Shown: positions 17,780 to 26,431, counted from the first letter of the stretch. The stretch is DNA of 64,000 bases from Pseudanabaena yagii GIHE-NHR1 (GCF_012863495.1 NZ_JAAVJL010000001.1:2971501-3035500); one strand, 5' to 3'. The notes: a model not told the origin generated them from the sequence alone. Numbers and translations: made by a program.

Positions 17780-19075
17780 TTGATAGAACGCTATACGTTA
17801 CCCGAAATGGGTCGGTTATGGACGGATCGCCATAAATACCAAACTTGGTTGCAAGTTGAGATCGCCGTTTGCGAAGCACAGGCAGAACTAGGATATATTC
17901 CTGCCGATGCTGTCGAAGAAATTAAGGCGAAAGCAAACTTTGATGCCGATCGCGTCAATGAAATTGAGTTAACGGTCAAGCACGACATGATCGCGTTTTT
18001 GACCAACGTAAATGAATATGTAGGTGATGCAGGACGCTATATTCACCTCGGCTTGACTAGTTCCGATGTGCTAGATACGGCTCTAGCAGTGCAATTAGTC
18101 GATAGCTTAGAAATCATCCAAGCCCAGTTAGAAGAAGCCATCCAAGCAATTCGCTACCAAGCCCAACAACATCGCTACACGATTATGTCGGGTCGGACGC
18201 ATGGTATTCATGCGGAGCCAATTACCTTTGGATTTAAGCTCGCTGGCTGGTTAGCGGAAATGTTGCGCCATCGCGATCGCCTATTGAACTTAAATAAAAC
18301 GATCGCTGTCGGCAAAATTTCGGGCGCAGTCGGTACTTATGCCAATGTTGACCCACGCATTGAAGCGATCGCCTGTCAAAAGTTGGGACTACAGCCCGAC
18401 TGTGCATCGACGCAGGTAATTTCTCGCGATCGCCACGCCGAGTTCTCGCAAGTATTAGCCCTGATCGGCGCATCGATTGAGCGCTTTGCAGTGGAGATTC
18501 GTAACCTTCAGCGCACCGATGTCCTCGAAGTGGAAGAGCATTTCACCAAGGGACAAAAAGGTTCCTCAGCGATGCCCCACAAACGTAATCCGATCCGTTC
18601 GGAACGTTTAACAGGTATGGCGCGTTTGTTGCGTGGCTATGCAACTACGGCTTTAGAAAATGTGGCGCTATGGCATGAACGCGATATTTCCCACAGTGCG
18701 GCGGAACGGGTATTGCTCCCTGATAGCTGCATTCTCACTCACTTCATGCTTCGAGAAATCACGGACTTGACCAAGAATCTGTTGGTGCATACCCACAACA
18801 TGGAGCGCAATCTCTATTGTTATGGTGGTGTGGTCTTCAGTCAGCAGGTGTTGCTAGGACTAGTCACTAAGGGCTTGAGCCGTGAAGAGAGCTATGCGAT
18901 CGTCCAGAAAGCTGCTCACCTTGCATGGAATAAAACCGACGGTGATTTCCGTAAGTTAATCAGCGAAGATGAAACCGTGAAGAAAACTTTCTCCGAAGAA
19001 GAGTTAGCCGCTTGTTTCGATCCCAATAAGCATTTGAAGAATCTTGACCAGATTTATCAAAGGTTAGGAATTTAG
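17780..19075 (+). CDS. purB: Adenylosuccinate lyase
   Basis: 431 residues, the normal length, starting at a TTG as MIERYTLPEMGRLW, the conserved family opening. The fumarase/aspartase-superfamily signature loop GSSAMPHKRNPIRSE lies near residue 265, with the catalytic His regions TSSDVLDTA and SGRTHGIHAEPITFG before it. It catalyses two steps of purine synthesis (SAICAR to AICAR, adenylosuccinate to AMP), each releasing fumarate. The gene is single, with terminators on both sides. Confidence 0.97.
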   Translation: MIERYTLPEMGRLWTDRHKYQTWLQVEIAVCEAQAELGYIPADAVEEIKAKANFDADRVNEIELTVKHDMIAFLTNVNEYVGDAGRYIHLGLTSSDVLDTALAVQLVDSLEIIQAQLEEAIQAIRYQAQQHRYTIMSGRTHGIHAEPITFGFKLAGWLAEMLRHRDRLLNLNKTIAVGKISGAVGTYANVDPRIEAIACQKLGLQPDCASTQVISRDRHAEFSQVLALIGASIERFAVEIRNLQRTDVLEVEEHFTKGQKGSSAMPHKRNPIRSERLTGMARLLRGYATTALENVALWHERDISHSAAERVLLPDSCILTHFMLREITDLTKNLLVHTHNMERNLYCYGGVVFSQQVLLGLVTKGLSREESYAIVQKAAHLAWNKTDGDFRKLISEDETVKKTFSEEELAACFDPNKHLKNLDQIYQRLGI

Positions 19076-19145
19076 TTTTGGGCTTTTAGCTTTTAGCCAT
19101 TAGCTTTTAGCTTTTTGACAACTTTCTTTTCGATAACTTGAAGCT

Positions 19146-19175
19146 AAAAAGGCGGCGCAAAGCGCCGCTTTTTTA
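19146..19175. terminator. Bidirectional terminator, purB / SIMPL gene
   Basis: AAAAAGGCGGCGC with GCGCCGCTTTTTT around AAA, placed between convergent genes. The right arm includes the stop codon of the minus-strand gene. Confidence 0.75.
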
Positions 19176-19928
19176 TTCGACTGCAAAGGTAATCGCGACT
19201 ACGGCGCGGATATCTTTGTCGATGGTGGTGGTGTTGTATGCGCCACTGTTGCTGACTTCGGTGGAATATCGGGCAGTAATTTGGAAGACATCGGTTTCGG
19301 CTTTGCGGATTGTGCCGAGGCGACTGCCTGAGACATTGACGATCGCTTCACCTCTCGCCTTAGCATCCTTAGTCGCTTCAGAAATCATATCTACCCGCAA
19401 TTTGCCGAGTTCTGTATAGAGATATTCCGCAGGTTCGGAAATGAAGGGCAAACCATCATTAATCAATTCCGTACTCGATCGCGCGATCGCGGTAATTGCA
19501 TCGACATCTTTGGAACGGATTTCAAAACGCTGGACGAGGCGATAGGCAATGGTTCGACCTGTTTGCACGCCGTTACTATTTGTTTCGGGAATCGGTTGCG
19601 TATCGATCGCACTCAGGGTGATCGCCTCATTGGGAATATTTTTGCTCTTGAAGTAGGTTTGCACTTTTTCGGAATGGCGCTTCAGTTCTTGGTAGGCGAG
19701 GGGCAATGTGGCTTGCTGGCTAGAAACGGAACTTCGCCAAATCACAAAATCGGAACGAATCGGACGGGTTGAGGAACCAATTACAGTCAGGTTGTCGTTT
19801 GACCTGAGCGATCGCAGGGCATTACTGGCGAGATAGGCGCTACCGACGAGGGCGATCGCAAGGGCGAGCATTCCGCTAAAGAGTTGGGGAAATGCTTTGG
19901 GGGTTGGGGCGTTAGATTCTGGCAGCAT
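19173..19928 (-). CDS. SIMPL-domain (DUF541) exported protein
   Basis: From the ATG at 19928 it is 251 residues with one N-terminal membrane anchor (FSGMLALAIALVGSAYLA, about 15-35). A SIMPL domain follows: LTVIGSSTRPIRSDFVIWR at the start, helical SEKVQTYFKSKNI, and the C-terminal block AKARGEAIVNVSGSRLGTIRKAE. SIMPL/DUF541 proteins form periplasmic oligomers linked to stress or signalling, but no defined activity is known. An upstream in-frame TTG at 20000 would extend it by 24 polar residues before the anchor, which is less likely. Confidence 0.82.
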   Translation of the reverse strand: MLPESNAPTPKAFPQLFSGMLALAIALVGSAYLASNALRSLRSNDNLTVIGSSTRPIRSDFVIWRSSVSSQQATLPLAYQELKRHSEKVQTYFKSKNIPNEAITLSAIDTQPIPETNSNGVQTGRTIAYRLVQRFEIRSKDVDAITAIARSSTELINDGLPFISEPAEYLYTELGKLRVDMISEATKDAKARGEAIVNVSGSRLGTIRKAETDVFQITARYSTEVSNSGAYNTTTIDKDIRAVVAITFAVE

Positions 19929-20097
19929 GGCTTTGTGAGGAATCACTAAGTTAGCTGACGCAAAGCGTTGGGATTGGTTACGGGATGCAATAAATCGCAA
20001 CGATCATATTCCCGAAGTTTCCCTATTATTTCCTAGATTGCCCTTATCATTGAAATTAATGTTTTGCTAATGCTCAATACAAAAATAATTTTGCAAA

Positions 20098-20439
20098 ATG
20101 AAACTAGCAGATCGAGATCTTGAAATCGTAAATGCAAATAGTACGGTGTTGTCTTGCGAAGAGGCGATCACATTATTGCAAGAACACCGTGAGATGATCG
20201 CGCAGTTTCATGTTTCAGCTTTGTTTTTGTTTGGCTCGGTGGGTAGAAATGAGGCAAATGTTAAAAGTGATGTAGATTTGTTGGTGGAATTTGAGAAGCC
20301 TGTCGGTTTGTTTACCTTTGCGCGGTTACAACGTTATTTGGAAAAGGTTTTAGGTTGTGCGATCGACTTGGGGACACCTGATTCTTTGCAGCCTTATTTT
20401 CGTGATATCGTGCTAGCAGAATCAAAACGTGTCTTCTAG
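20098..20439 (+). CDS. MNT-type minimal nucleotidyltransferase
   Basis: 113 residues. The polymerase-beta-fold signature is complete: FGSVGR at 45-50, then SDVDLLVEF with the metal-binding Asp58 and Asp60, and a third acidic strand (CAIDLGTP). MNT proteins usually pair with a HEPN toxin and AMPylate it. Here there is no HEPN gene; a P-loop ATPase starts 9 bp downstream, followed by a TPR protein. A regulator that modifies the ATPase or TPR protein is therefore an attractive inference. A generic solitary MNT is the alternative. Confidence 0.85.
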   Translation: MKLADRDLEIVNANSTVLSCEEAITLLQEHREMIAQFHVSALFLFGSVGRNEANVKSDVDLLVEFEKPVGLFTFARLQRYLEKVLGCAIDLGTPDSLQPYFRDIVLAESKRVF

Positions 20440-20448
20440 AATTAAAGT

Positions 20449-21747
20449 ATGAGCGATCGCATCGAACAATTTCAGAAAGCTTCGCGTAACTTGCAGTTGC
20501 AGCCCCTTTTGACTGAAGAGGAGCGCCAAAAATTTATGGTGGATTATGGCAGCGAGTGTATTGATTCATTGGAGCAGAAGGTTTCAGGTTGCGATGAAAA
20601 TACTAATCAGTTTGTGTTTGCGGGACATCGTGGTTGTGGCAAATCGACCTTGCTATGCGATTTTGCTCAGCAAATGGAGGGACAATTTTTTACGGTGTTT
20701 TTCTCAATATCTGATTTAATTCAGATGAAAGAGATCAGCCATATTAATATTCTGTTTGCGATCGCCTTGAAGATGATGGAAAAGGCGGAACGGGATAATG
20801 TAAAAATAGCTGATGATAAAAAACAAGCTTTTTTTGATTGGTTTAAGGAACGCACGAAGACGGAAACCGTTGAGCTAAAAGGTCAGATGAGTGCGGGTTT
20901 GAGTCTGTTTGATGTAATTAAAAGCAAACTCTCGACCGAACAAAGTACTAAGGAAGAGATTAAGACTAAGTTCACGCAAAATTTCCGTGATTTGATAGAG
21001 ACTTTAAATGAGATTGCGACAGAAATTAAGTTGGCAACAAAATTAGAAATCTTGGTCATCGTTGATGATCTTGATAAGACAGATTTGGCGCAAATCGATG
21101 ATATTTTCCAAAAGAATCTCAAGGCTTTGCTTCAGCCTAAATTCATTATCATTTACACAGTGCCGATCGCTACGATTCGTGATGGTAAGCTGAAAAAGTA
21201 CATTGAAGACGAGACGGGTAATCGCATTTTTGTAATGCCCGTGCTGAAGCTTTATCCGATGGGTGAAAGCCGCAAACCTGACGGTAAGCCAAATCATAAT
21301 GCGATCGAGATTTTACAATCGGTATTAACGCGACGGATTGATCCTGATTTGTTTGAGGCTGGAATTGAGGTAAAAATTGCGCTGAATAGTGGTGGTGTGT
21401 TGCGTGAGGTGATGCGAATTACGAAGGAATGTTGTGATTTAATTTTGGTGAAGTTAAGGCAGCAAATGCGGCGTAAGCAGAATATTGAGAATTTGAAAAT
21501 CGATCAAGCGATTTTGGCTGAGGCTCTGGATAATATTCGCAATGATATGAAGATTACTTTGAGTAAGAGCGATCGCCAAATTTTGCTACAAACCTATGCA
21601 AACTATACGCCCGATGATCCTAAAGAGCAGGAGTTTTTGGATTTGTTGCATAATCTAGTAGCGATCGAATATCGCAATCGTGAGAGTTGGTATGATGTGC
21701 ATCCTTTGATGGTAGAGCAGTTGAAGATTGAGAAGTTGATTCCGTAA
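20449..21747 (+). CDS. P-loop ATPase of an MNT-ATPase-TPR block
   Basis: 432 residues. A Walker A loop FAGHRGCGKSTLL (about 58-70) and a Walker B strand ILVIVDDLDKTD (about 201-212) mark an AAA/STAND-like NTPase. Residues 130-190 are helical and rich in Lys/Glu. The C-terminal 120 residues look winged-helix-like (ALDNIRNDMKITLSKSDRQIL to WYDVHPLMVEQL), as in sensor ATPases of conflict systems. There is no recognisable enzymatic effector domain, so an effector would have to be a partner. It follows the MNT gene by 9 bp; the TPR gene is 111 bp downstream, separated by a C/G-rich repeat. Confidence 0.8.
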   Translation: MSDRIEQFQKASRNLQLQPLLTEEERQKFMVDYGSECIDSLEQKVSGCDENTNQFVFAGHRGCGKSTLLCDFAQQMEGQFFTVFFSISDLIQMKEISHINILFAIALKMMEKAERDNVKIADDKKQAFFDWFKERTKTETVELKGQMSAGLSLFDVIKSKLSTEQSTKEEIKTKFTQNFRDLIETLNEIATEIKLATKLEILVIVDDLDKTDLAQIDDIFQKNLKALLQPKFIIIYTVPIATIRDGKLKKYIEDETGNRIFVMPVLKLYPMGESRKPDGKPNHNAIEILQSVLTRRIDPDLFEAGIEVKIALNSGGVLREVMRITKECCDLILVKLRQQMRRKQNIENLKIDQAILAEALDNIRNDMKITLSKSDRQILLQTYANYTPDDPKEQEFLDLLHNLVAIEYRNRESWYDVHPLMVEQLKIEKLIP

Positions 21748-21759
21748 GTAATGTTGTCT

Positions 21760-21832
21760 AGCCCCCTAAATCCCCCAATACTGGGGGACTTCAAGAAAAA
21801 TCTTGTTCCCCCAGTATTGGGGGCTAGGGGGC
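21760..21832. repeat. C/G-rich inverted repeat (73 bp), copy 2 of 2
   Basis: AGCCCCCTAAATCCCCCAAT on the left and ATTGGGGGCTAGGGGGC on the right. It is the same element as 616-688 with a different loop. It falls between the ATPase and TPR genes and could fold in their transcript as a processing or attenuation site. Confidence 0.7.
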
Positions 21833-21858
21833 GAAACCTGTAGCCGTAGCAAGAGAAA

Positions 21859-23880
21859 ATGTCTGACTTAATTGTTCTCAATGAGGAAAATGCGAAGGTG
21901 TACGATCGCTTGGTCGTGTCCCTTGAGGCTGGGTTGGGAACTTTGCAGATTTTGCTGGCGGTATGTGATAACTCGGCATTGCGGCAGGAGATTATCCGAC
22001 GCTATGGGTCGGAGTTGGAGGCGCAGGGGGTGCGGGTCTATCGGTTGGCGCTAAATCCTGATGAGCCGAGTTTGTTGCAGGCTTTGATCGATGGCAAGAT
22101 TGATATTAATCAACAGGCGATCTCGACGGTGTTAGGGGCAGAGAAGTTAAGTAATTTGGGTGCGAATAATCGCGAAAAGTTAGATAGTTTTCTTGGCTAT
22201 TTGCAATGGACAAGGGAGGCTTTGCGGGGTTATCCTTTGCCGATTGTGTTGTGGTTGCCTTCGGCGGTATTGGTGGAGGTCGCCCAAAAAGCGCCCGATT
22301 TTTGGAGTTGGCGCAGTGGTGGAACGTTTCAGTTTGGCTTTGCGAAGTTGAATTTGCCAATTGATGATGCTGTCAAAGACCCGATATTCAAGCCAATTGA
22401 TAATCCTCAAAAATCAAGTTCAGTTCTGTCGATCAGACAATTAGAATCTTCTCTTGCAGAGGCTTTGGTTACTTGGGGTGAGGATAGTGCAAATATTGAA
22501 CCAATTTATGCATTATTGGGAAGAGCTTATGTTGAGCGAGTATGGAAAGGCGAAACGGAAAACTTAAAGCTTGAGATTGAGTTAGCAGAAACTTATCTTA
22601 ATAAGGCTATAGAATTACAAAAAAGATTTAATCGCAAATCTGATTTAACTTTTTCTCTCTCTTATTTAGGTTTTATGTATTCCAGATTAGGAGATTGGAA
22701 CAAAGCAGAAACTTTCTACAAACAATGTTTAGCAGTTGAAGAAGAATTAGGTATTCGCACGGGTATGGCAAGTTCTTGGGGACTATTGGGAGACATCGAG
22801 CGCAATCGTGGCAACTGGGATGCGGCGGAATCTCTCTACAAATTAAAACTTGAAACTTGTACTGAATTAGACGATAAGCATGGAATGTCACAAGTTATCG
22901 GTACATTAGGAGACATCGAGCGCAATCGTGGCAACTGGGATGCGGCGGAGTCTCTCTACAGGCAATCTTTGCAATTAAGAACTGAATTAGGCGATCGCGC
23001 GGGTATGGCTATGATTTGGGGTCAATGGGGAGGACTTGAGCAAATCCGTGGCAACTGGGATGCGGCGGAATCTCTCTACAGGCAATCTTTGCAATTAAGG
23101 ACTGAATTAGGCGATCGCGCGGGTATGGCAACTTCTTGGGGAGTATTGGGAGACATCGAGCGCAATCGTGGCAACTGGGATGCGGCGGAATCTCTCTACA
23201 GGCAATCTTTGCAATTAAGAACTGAATTAGGCGATCGCGCAGGTATGGCTTCTATCTGGGGACAATGGGGAGACATCGAGCGCAATCGTGGCAACTGGGA
23301 TGCGGCGGAATCTCTCTACAGGCAATCTTTGCAATTAAGAACTGAATTAGGTGATCGCGCGGGTATGGCAACTTCTTGGGGAGTATTGGGAGACATCGAG
23401 CGCAATCGTGGCAACTGGGATGCGGCGGAATCTCTCTATCAGCAATCTTTGCAATTACATGAAGAGTTAGGTGATCGCGCGGGTATGGCAACTTCTTGGG
23501 GACAATTGGGAGACATTGAGCGCAATCGTGGCAACTGGGATGCGGCGGAATCTCTCTACAAGCAATATTTGCAAATATGTACTGAATTAGGTGATCGCGC
23601 GGGTATGGCAACTTCTTGGGGAGTATTGGGAGACATCGAGCGCAATCGTGGCAACTGGGATGCGGCGGAATCTCTCTATCAGCAATCTTTGCAATTACAT
23701 GAAGAGTTAGGTGATTCTTACAAAATTGCTGTAAATTTTTCTGATTTTGCCTTACTCGAAAAACAACGCGGAAATCTCACCCTTGCTCAGCAATATTACG
23801 ACAAAGCAAAAAACATCTATCAACAACTCGGCGCAATCAAAGACCTAGAAGAAATTGAAAAGGAATGGCAGCAACTTTAA
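21859..23880 (+). CDS. NTPase-like N-domain plus TPR repeats
   Basis: 673 residues. The first about 190 form an alpha/beta domain (RLVVSLEAGLGTLQILLAV, YRLALNPDEPSLLQAL, FLGYLQWTREALRGYPLPIVLWLP). It follows the pattern of a STAND-type NTPase but has no Walker A loop, so it is probably catalytically dead. After a linker come tetratricopeptide units of exactly 40 residues. About eight read almost identically (GDIERNRGNWDAAESLY then QSLQLRTELGDRAGMA) and they end near residue 620. TPR arrays bind protein partners. The 5-prime neighbours (MNT and ATPase) suggest a complex in which this is the recognition or scaffold part; that is inference. Confidence 0.8.
   Translation: MSDLIVLNEENAKVYDRLVVSLEAGLGTLQILLAVCDNSALRQEIIRRYGSELEAQGVRVYRLALNPDEPSLLQALIDGKIDINQQAISTVLGAEKLSNLGANNREKLDSFLGYLQWTREALRGYPLPIVLWLPSAVLVEVAQKAPDFWSWRSGGTFQFGFAKLNLPIDDAVKDPIFKPIDNPQKSSSVLSIRQLESSLAEALVTWGEDSANIEPIYALLGRAYVERVWKGETENLKLEIELAETYLNKAIELQKRFNRKSDLTFSLSYLGFMYSRLGDWNKAETFYKQCLAVEEELGIRTGMASSWGLLGDIERNRGNWDAAESLYKLKLETCTELDDKHGMSQVIGTLGDIERNRGNWDAAESLYRQSLQLRTELGDRAGMAMIWGQWGGLEQIRGNWDAAESLYRQSLQLRTELGDRAGMATSWGVLGDIERNRGNWDAAESLYRQSLQLRTELGDRAGMASIWGQWGDIERNRGNWDAAESLYRQSLQLRTELGDRAGMATSWGVLGDIERNRGNWDAAESLYQQSLQLHEELGDRAGMATSWGQLGDIERNRGNWDAAESLYKQYLQICTELGDRAGMATSWGVLGDIERNRGNWDAAESLYQQSLQLHEELGDSYKIAVNFSDFALLEKQRGNLTLAQQYYDKAKNIYQQLGAIKDLEEIEKEWQQL
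22793..23715 (+). repeat. Tandem 120-bp repeats inside the TPR gene
   Basis: Roughly eight head-to-tail 120-bp units, each beginning GGAGACATCGAGCGCAATCG or a close variant. Identity is very high at the DNA level, including silent positions, which points to recent unit duplication or homogenisation. Confidence 0.9.
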
Positions 23881-23894
23881 TCTGAAATATGGAA

Positions 23895-24041
23895 TTATTT
23901 CTGCAACAACCTTGTTTCTAAAATAGATTTAACTTCCTCATCCGTAGGTGAAGGTGCGTCAGTCTTGGCAATACCTATTAAACTCGCCGCAATACCATTA
24001 TGTTTGATAGCTGTCGAAGGTTCTGATCGTAGCGGTTTCAT
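23895..24041 (-). CDS. Small protein, 48 residues, unknown function
   Basis: An ATG at 24041 opens a reading frame ending TAA at 23895. It has a basic, Ser/Pro-rich start (MKPLRSEPSTAIKHNG), a hydrophobic middle (IAASLIGIAKTDAP) and an acidic helical end (PTDEEVKSILETRLLQK). The last part resembles the tail of small antitoxin-like cyanobacterial proteins I have seen next to PIN toxins, but no toxin partner lies beside it here. It is too short to be certain; composition and a clean frame support it being real or a recent remnant. The rest of the 23.9-24.3 kb gap is repeat copy 3 and promoter sequence. Confidence 0.5.
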   Translation of the reverse strand: MKPLRSEPSTAIKHNGIAASLIGIAKTDAPSPTDEEVKSILETRLLQK

Positions 24042-24119
24042 AGCTGTCTAGGGCATAGGATCAACTTATATGAAATTATACCAAAGTCTCCAATTTAACT
24101 TTGCACTAATAAACTGACC

Positions 24120-24235
24120 AAGGCTCTTGCGGATAAAAAATTTCCCACCAAAGTTATCTAGCTTCGACTTCGCTCAGCTAAAGTTGGCTGAGCGGAGTCG
24201 AAGCCACAGGTACTTTAATTAATCGCAAGTCCCTA
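24120..24235. repeat. Palindromic interspersed element, copy 3 of 4
   Basis: Opposite orientation to copies 1 and 2: left end AAGGCTCTTGCGGATAAAAA, central hairpin GCTTCGACTTCGCTCAGC with its inverse, then TACTTTAATTAAT and the right end GCAAGTCCCT. It is the best view of the outer ends together with copy 4. Confidence 0.75.
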
Positions 24236-24303
24236 AACGATCGCAACTTATCACCAAAACTATTTCTAGGTTTTAATAGGACTAGTAAGCAACTATTTGA
24301 TTT

Positions 24304-24960
24304 ATGCCTAATAAACTTGGATTTTGGTTGATTTGGATTTTATTTTCGGTCTATGCCTTCATCTTTGCGCCGCCCGATCGCCCCGACACCTTGCAACTAA
24401 TTCTCAAGTTGAGTACGGGAGACTGGCAAGGCACAAACGCCTTGATCGTTGCCCTGTTTAACCTCATGGGCGTATTTCCCTTCATTTATGCCTGTATGCT
24501 AGCCAGCGACGGACGAGGACAAAAAGTACCCGCTTGGCTATTTGGCAGCCTCTCATTTTTGGTCGGAGCCTTTGCTTTACTTCCCTACTTCGCCCTGCGC
24601 GAACTAAATCCCACCTTTATCGGCAAAAAGAATCGACTGATTTCCGCCTTAGAGTCACGCTGGACAGGGATTGGACTTAGCGCGATCGCCATTTACTTTC
24701 TCGTCTATGGATTCGCCAATGGTGACTGGGCTGATTTTATCCAGCAATGGCAAACTAGCCGATTTATCCATGTGATGACATTAGACTTCTGTATGTTGTC
24801 ACTGCTATTTCCTTGGTTACTCAGCGATGACATGGAAAGACGCGGCATGACCGACGATCGCTTTTTTACATTTATTGCCCTAGTTCCCCTAGTCGGCGCA
24901 TTGATTTATCTCTGTTTGCGATCGCCTTTAATCGAAAGCGAACAAGAAGCAACCGCTTAA
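24304..24960 (+). CDS. DUF2834-type multi-pass membrane protein
   Basis: 218 residues with about six hydrophobic segments (near 5-22, 47-65, 78-97, 118-136, 155-172 and 188-206). It shows the pattern of cyanobacterial DUF2834-containing proteins: LNLMGVFPF-like helix, SLSFLVGAFALLPYFALRELNP, and a conserved acidic loop SDDMERRGMTDDRF. Function unknown; family assignment is from recognition of the layout and is moderate. It ends in a bidirectional hairpin shared with the kinase-family gene on the other strand. Confidence 0.65.
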   Translation: MPNKLGFWLIWILFSVYAFIFAPPDRPDTLQLILKLSTGDWQGTNALIVALFNLMGVFPFIYACMLASDGRGQKVPAWLFGSLSFLVGAFALLPYFALRELNPTFIGKKNRLISALESRWTGIGLSAIAIYFLVYGFANGDWADFIQQWQTSRFIHVMTLDFCMLSLLFPWLLSDDMERRGMTDDRFFTFIALVPLVGALIYLCLRSPLIESEQEATA

Positions 24961-24965
24961 AATAT

Positions 24966-25000
24966 CAATAAGAAAGAGCGCTTTGCGCTCTTTCTTATTG
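24966..25000. terminator. Bidirectional terminator
   Basis: CAATAAGAAAGAGCGC pairs perfectly with GCGCTCTTTCTTATTG around TTT, between convergent genes. Confidence 0.8.
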
Positions 25001-25852
25001 GCAGATACTTTCAATCATCCGATTAGCTTGGGAGCCGTAGCCGCCGCCAAAGAGATTGAAGTGATTGAGAATGTGATAGAGATTGTAGAGAGTCTTGCGC
25101 TCTTTGTAGCCAGCATCAAGAGGATAAGCCGCATTGTAGGCGCGATAAAACTGCGATGGAAAGCCACCAAATAACTCAGTCATTGCTAAATCCACTTCGC
25201 GATCGCCAAAATATAGCGCAGGGTCGAAAATCACAGGCTCACCCTTGACAAAGGCAGCATTGCCACCCCAGAGATCCCCATGCACCATCGAGGGTTGTGG
25301 CTGATAATCGCGAAAAAATTTAGGTAGAGCCGCATAGATTTTCTCTTCGGGAATACTGCAACGCCAACCTTTGCGTTTCGCTAAACGAATTTGAAAAGCG
25401 AGCCGATATTCACGCCAGAAATCCAGCCAACTATTTGTCCAATTGTTAATCTGGGGAGTTGTACCAATCGTATTGTCACGATCCCAACCAAACCCGCGAT
25501 CTCTCGTCACCCGATGCATCGCCGCTAGATACCGACCCATCGCTTCCCAATCCTGACCTCCACCTAAATCGAGATTTTCCATCACCAAATAAGCTGCCTC
25601 ACCAGCGATCCCCCAACAGATCGGCTGGGGTACGCGCATTGTTTTGGTCGCATACATTTGCTGGAGTGCGATCGCCTCCGCCACAAACATATCTAACTGA
25701 TTAGCGGTATTTGTTTTTACAAAAAAATCACGCTTTCCATCGGATATTTTAGTGGTCTGGTTAATGCAGCCACCCGACTGCGCTTGACGGCGATCGCTTG
25801 TAAATTTTGCACCCGTTGCCTGCGAAATAGCGATCGCAATTTCATCCCACAT
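24995..25852 (-). CDS. Fructosamine kinase family protein
   Basis: 285 residues from the ATG at 25852 (an in-frame GTG lies 21 bp upstream). The phosphotransferase fold is clear: FFVKTN supplies the ATP lysine, AIALQQM the helix Glu, SMVHGDLWGGNAAF the catalytic loop with Asp, and PVIFDPALYFGDREVDLAM the metal site. Fructosamine-3-kinase relatives phosphorylate ketoamines formed by protein glycation so that they break down. Bacterial members likely repair glycated amines. No operon partner. Confidence 0.9.
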   Translation of the reverse strand: MWDEIAIAISQATGAKFTSDRRQAQSGGCINQTTKISDGKRDFFVKTNTANQLDMFVAEAIALQQMYATKTMRVPQPICWGIAGEAAYLVMENLDLGGGQDWEAMGRYLAAMHRVTRDRGFGWDRDNTIGTTPQINNWTNSWLDFWREYRLAFQIRLAKRKGWRCSIPEEKIYAALPKFFRDYQPQPSMVHGDLWGGNAAFVKGEPVIFDPALYFGDREVDLAMTELFGGFPSQFYRAYNAAYPLDAGYKERKTLYNLYHILNHFNLFGGGYGSQANRMIESICQ

Positions 25853-26015
25853 AGTTTTTAATCCGAAATACACAATTGAGTAGAGGTTTAGCCTATGTTC
25901 TCAATAAAACGTAACCCCAAAATTTAAAGACGGTTCGTATACTGTGAACTAACACAATGACTTAAATAATTGAATCAACAATTAATTTTTAAAAACTACC
26001 TTAAATTGGTGCAAT

Positions 26016-26327
26016 ATGATGAACGACATTGGTAAGTATCGCTTTGTTTGTACCCTTACTCTCAGCGACATTCTGGGTCAGGTAATTGTTTGGCTAGGCG
26101 TAATTTTTGCCTCCCTTGCGGCAGCACTCTCCCTGATGAGTAAACCCGTTTATTCCTTTGGAGCAGTTGGCTTAATTGTAGTGACATCTCTACCATTTTT
26201 GCTCTTTACCTTCGTCACCACATTATTTAATCACATTGATATTGTGCCTCTCACCGAAGAGGAAATTAAGCGTAACAATTCCAAAATATCAGGTGTACGC
26301 AAAACCGTAGCTAAAGCTTCTGTATAG
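26016..26327 (+). CDS. Small membrane protein, unknown function
   Basis: 103 residues with two strong membrane helices (about 20-42 and 48-70) and a charged C-terminal tail (EEEIKRNNSKISGVRK) that would face the cytoplasm. Two adjacent ATGs open the frame. I do not recognise a named family. The gene has its own hairpin terminator overlapping the stop codon and precedes another small membrane protein gene on the same strand. Confidence 0.6.
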   Translation: MMNDIGKYRFVCTLTLSDILGQVIVWLGVIFASLAAALSLMSKPVYSFGAVGLIVVTSLPFLLFTFVTTLFNHIDIVPLTEEEIKRNNSKISGVRKTVAKASV

Positions 26328-26365
26328 AGCAAAGAGGGGTACATTTTGCCCCTCCTTTGCTCTAT
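26324..26365 (+). terminator. Hairpin terminator
   Basis: ATAGAGCAAAG-AGGGG and CCCCT-CCTTTGCTCTAT arms with a short loop, starting at the stop codon of the small membrane gene. Confidence 0.7.
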
Positions 26366-26431
26366 GGACATTATGAGCATTGTTTGATAAACCATTAGCT
26401 AAGAAATTTTTAGAAACAAGGTTTAATCACT

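Noticed and set aside
23252-23611. A 119-codon minus-strand frame opposite the TPR gene with repeated RDHL and CREIPPHPSCHD units
   Set aside because: Its repeats mirror the 120-bp DNA repeats of the real plus-strand gene; it is a shadow frame.
22793-23715. CRISPR-like periodicity
   Set aside because: The 120-bp units are contiguous coding repeats with no spacers, inside an open TPR frame.
25459-25704. An 81-codon plus-strand frame opposite the fructosamine kinase gene
   Set aside because: Pro/Asp/Asn-rich shadow of a well-conserved gene on the other strand.
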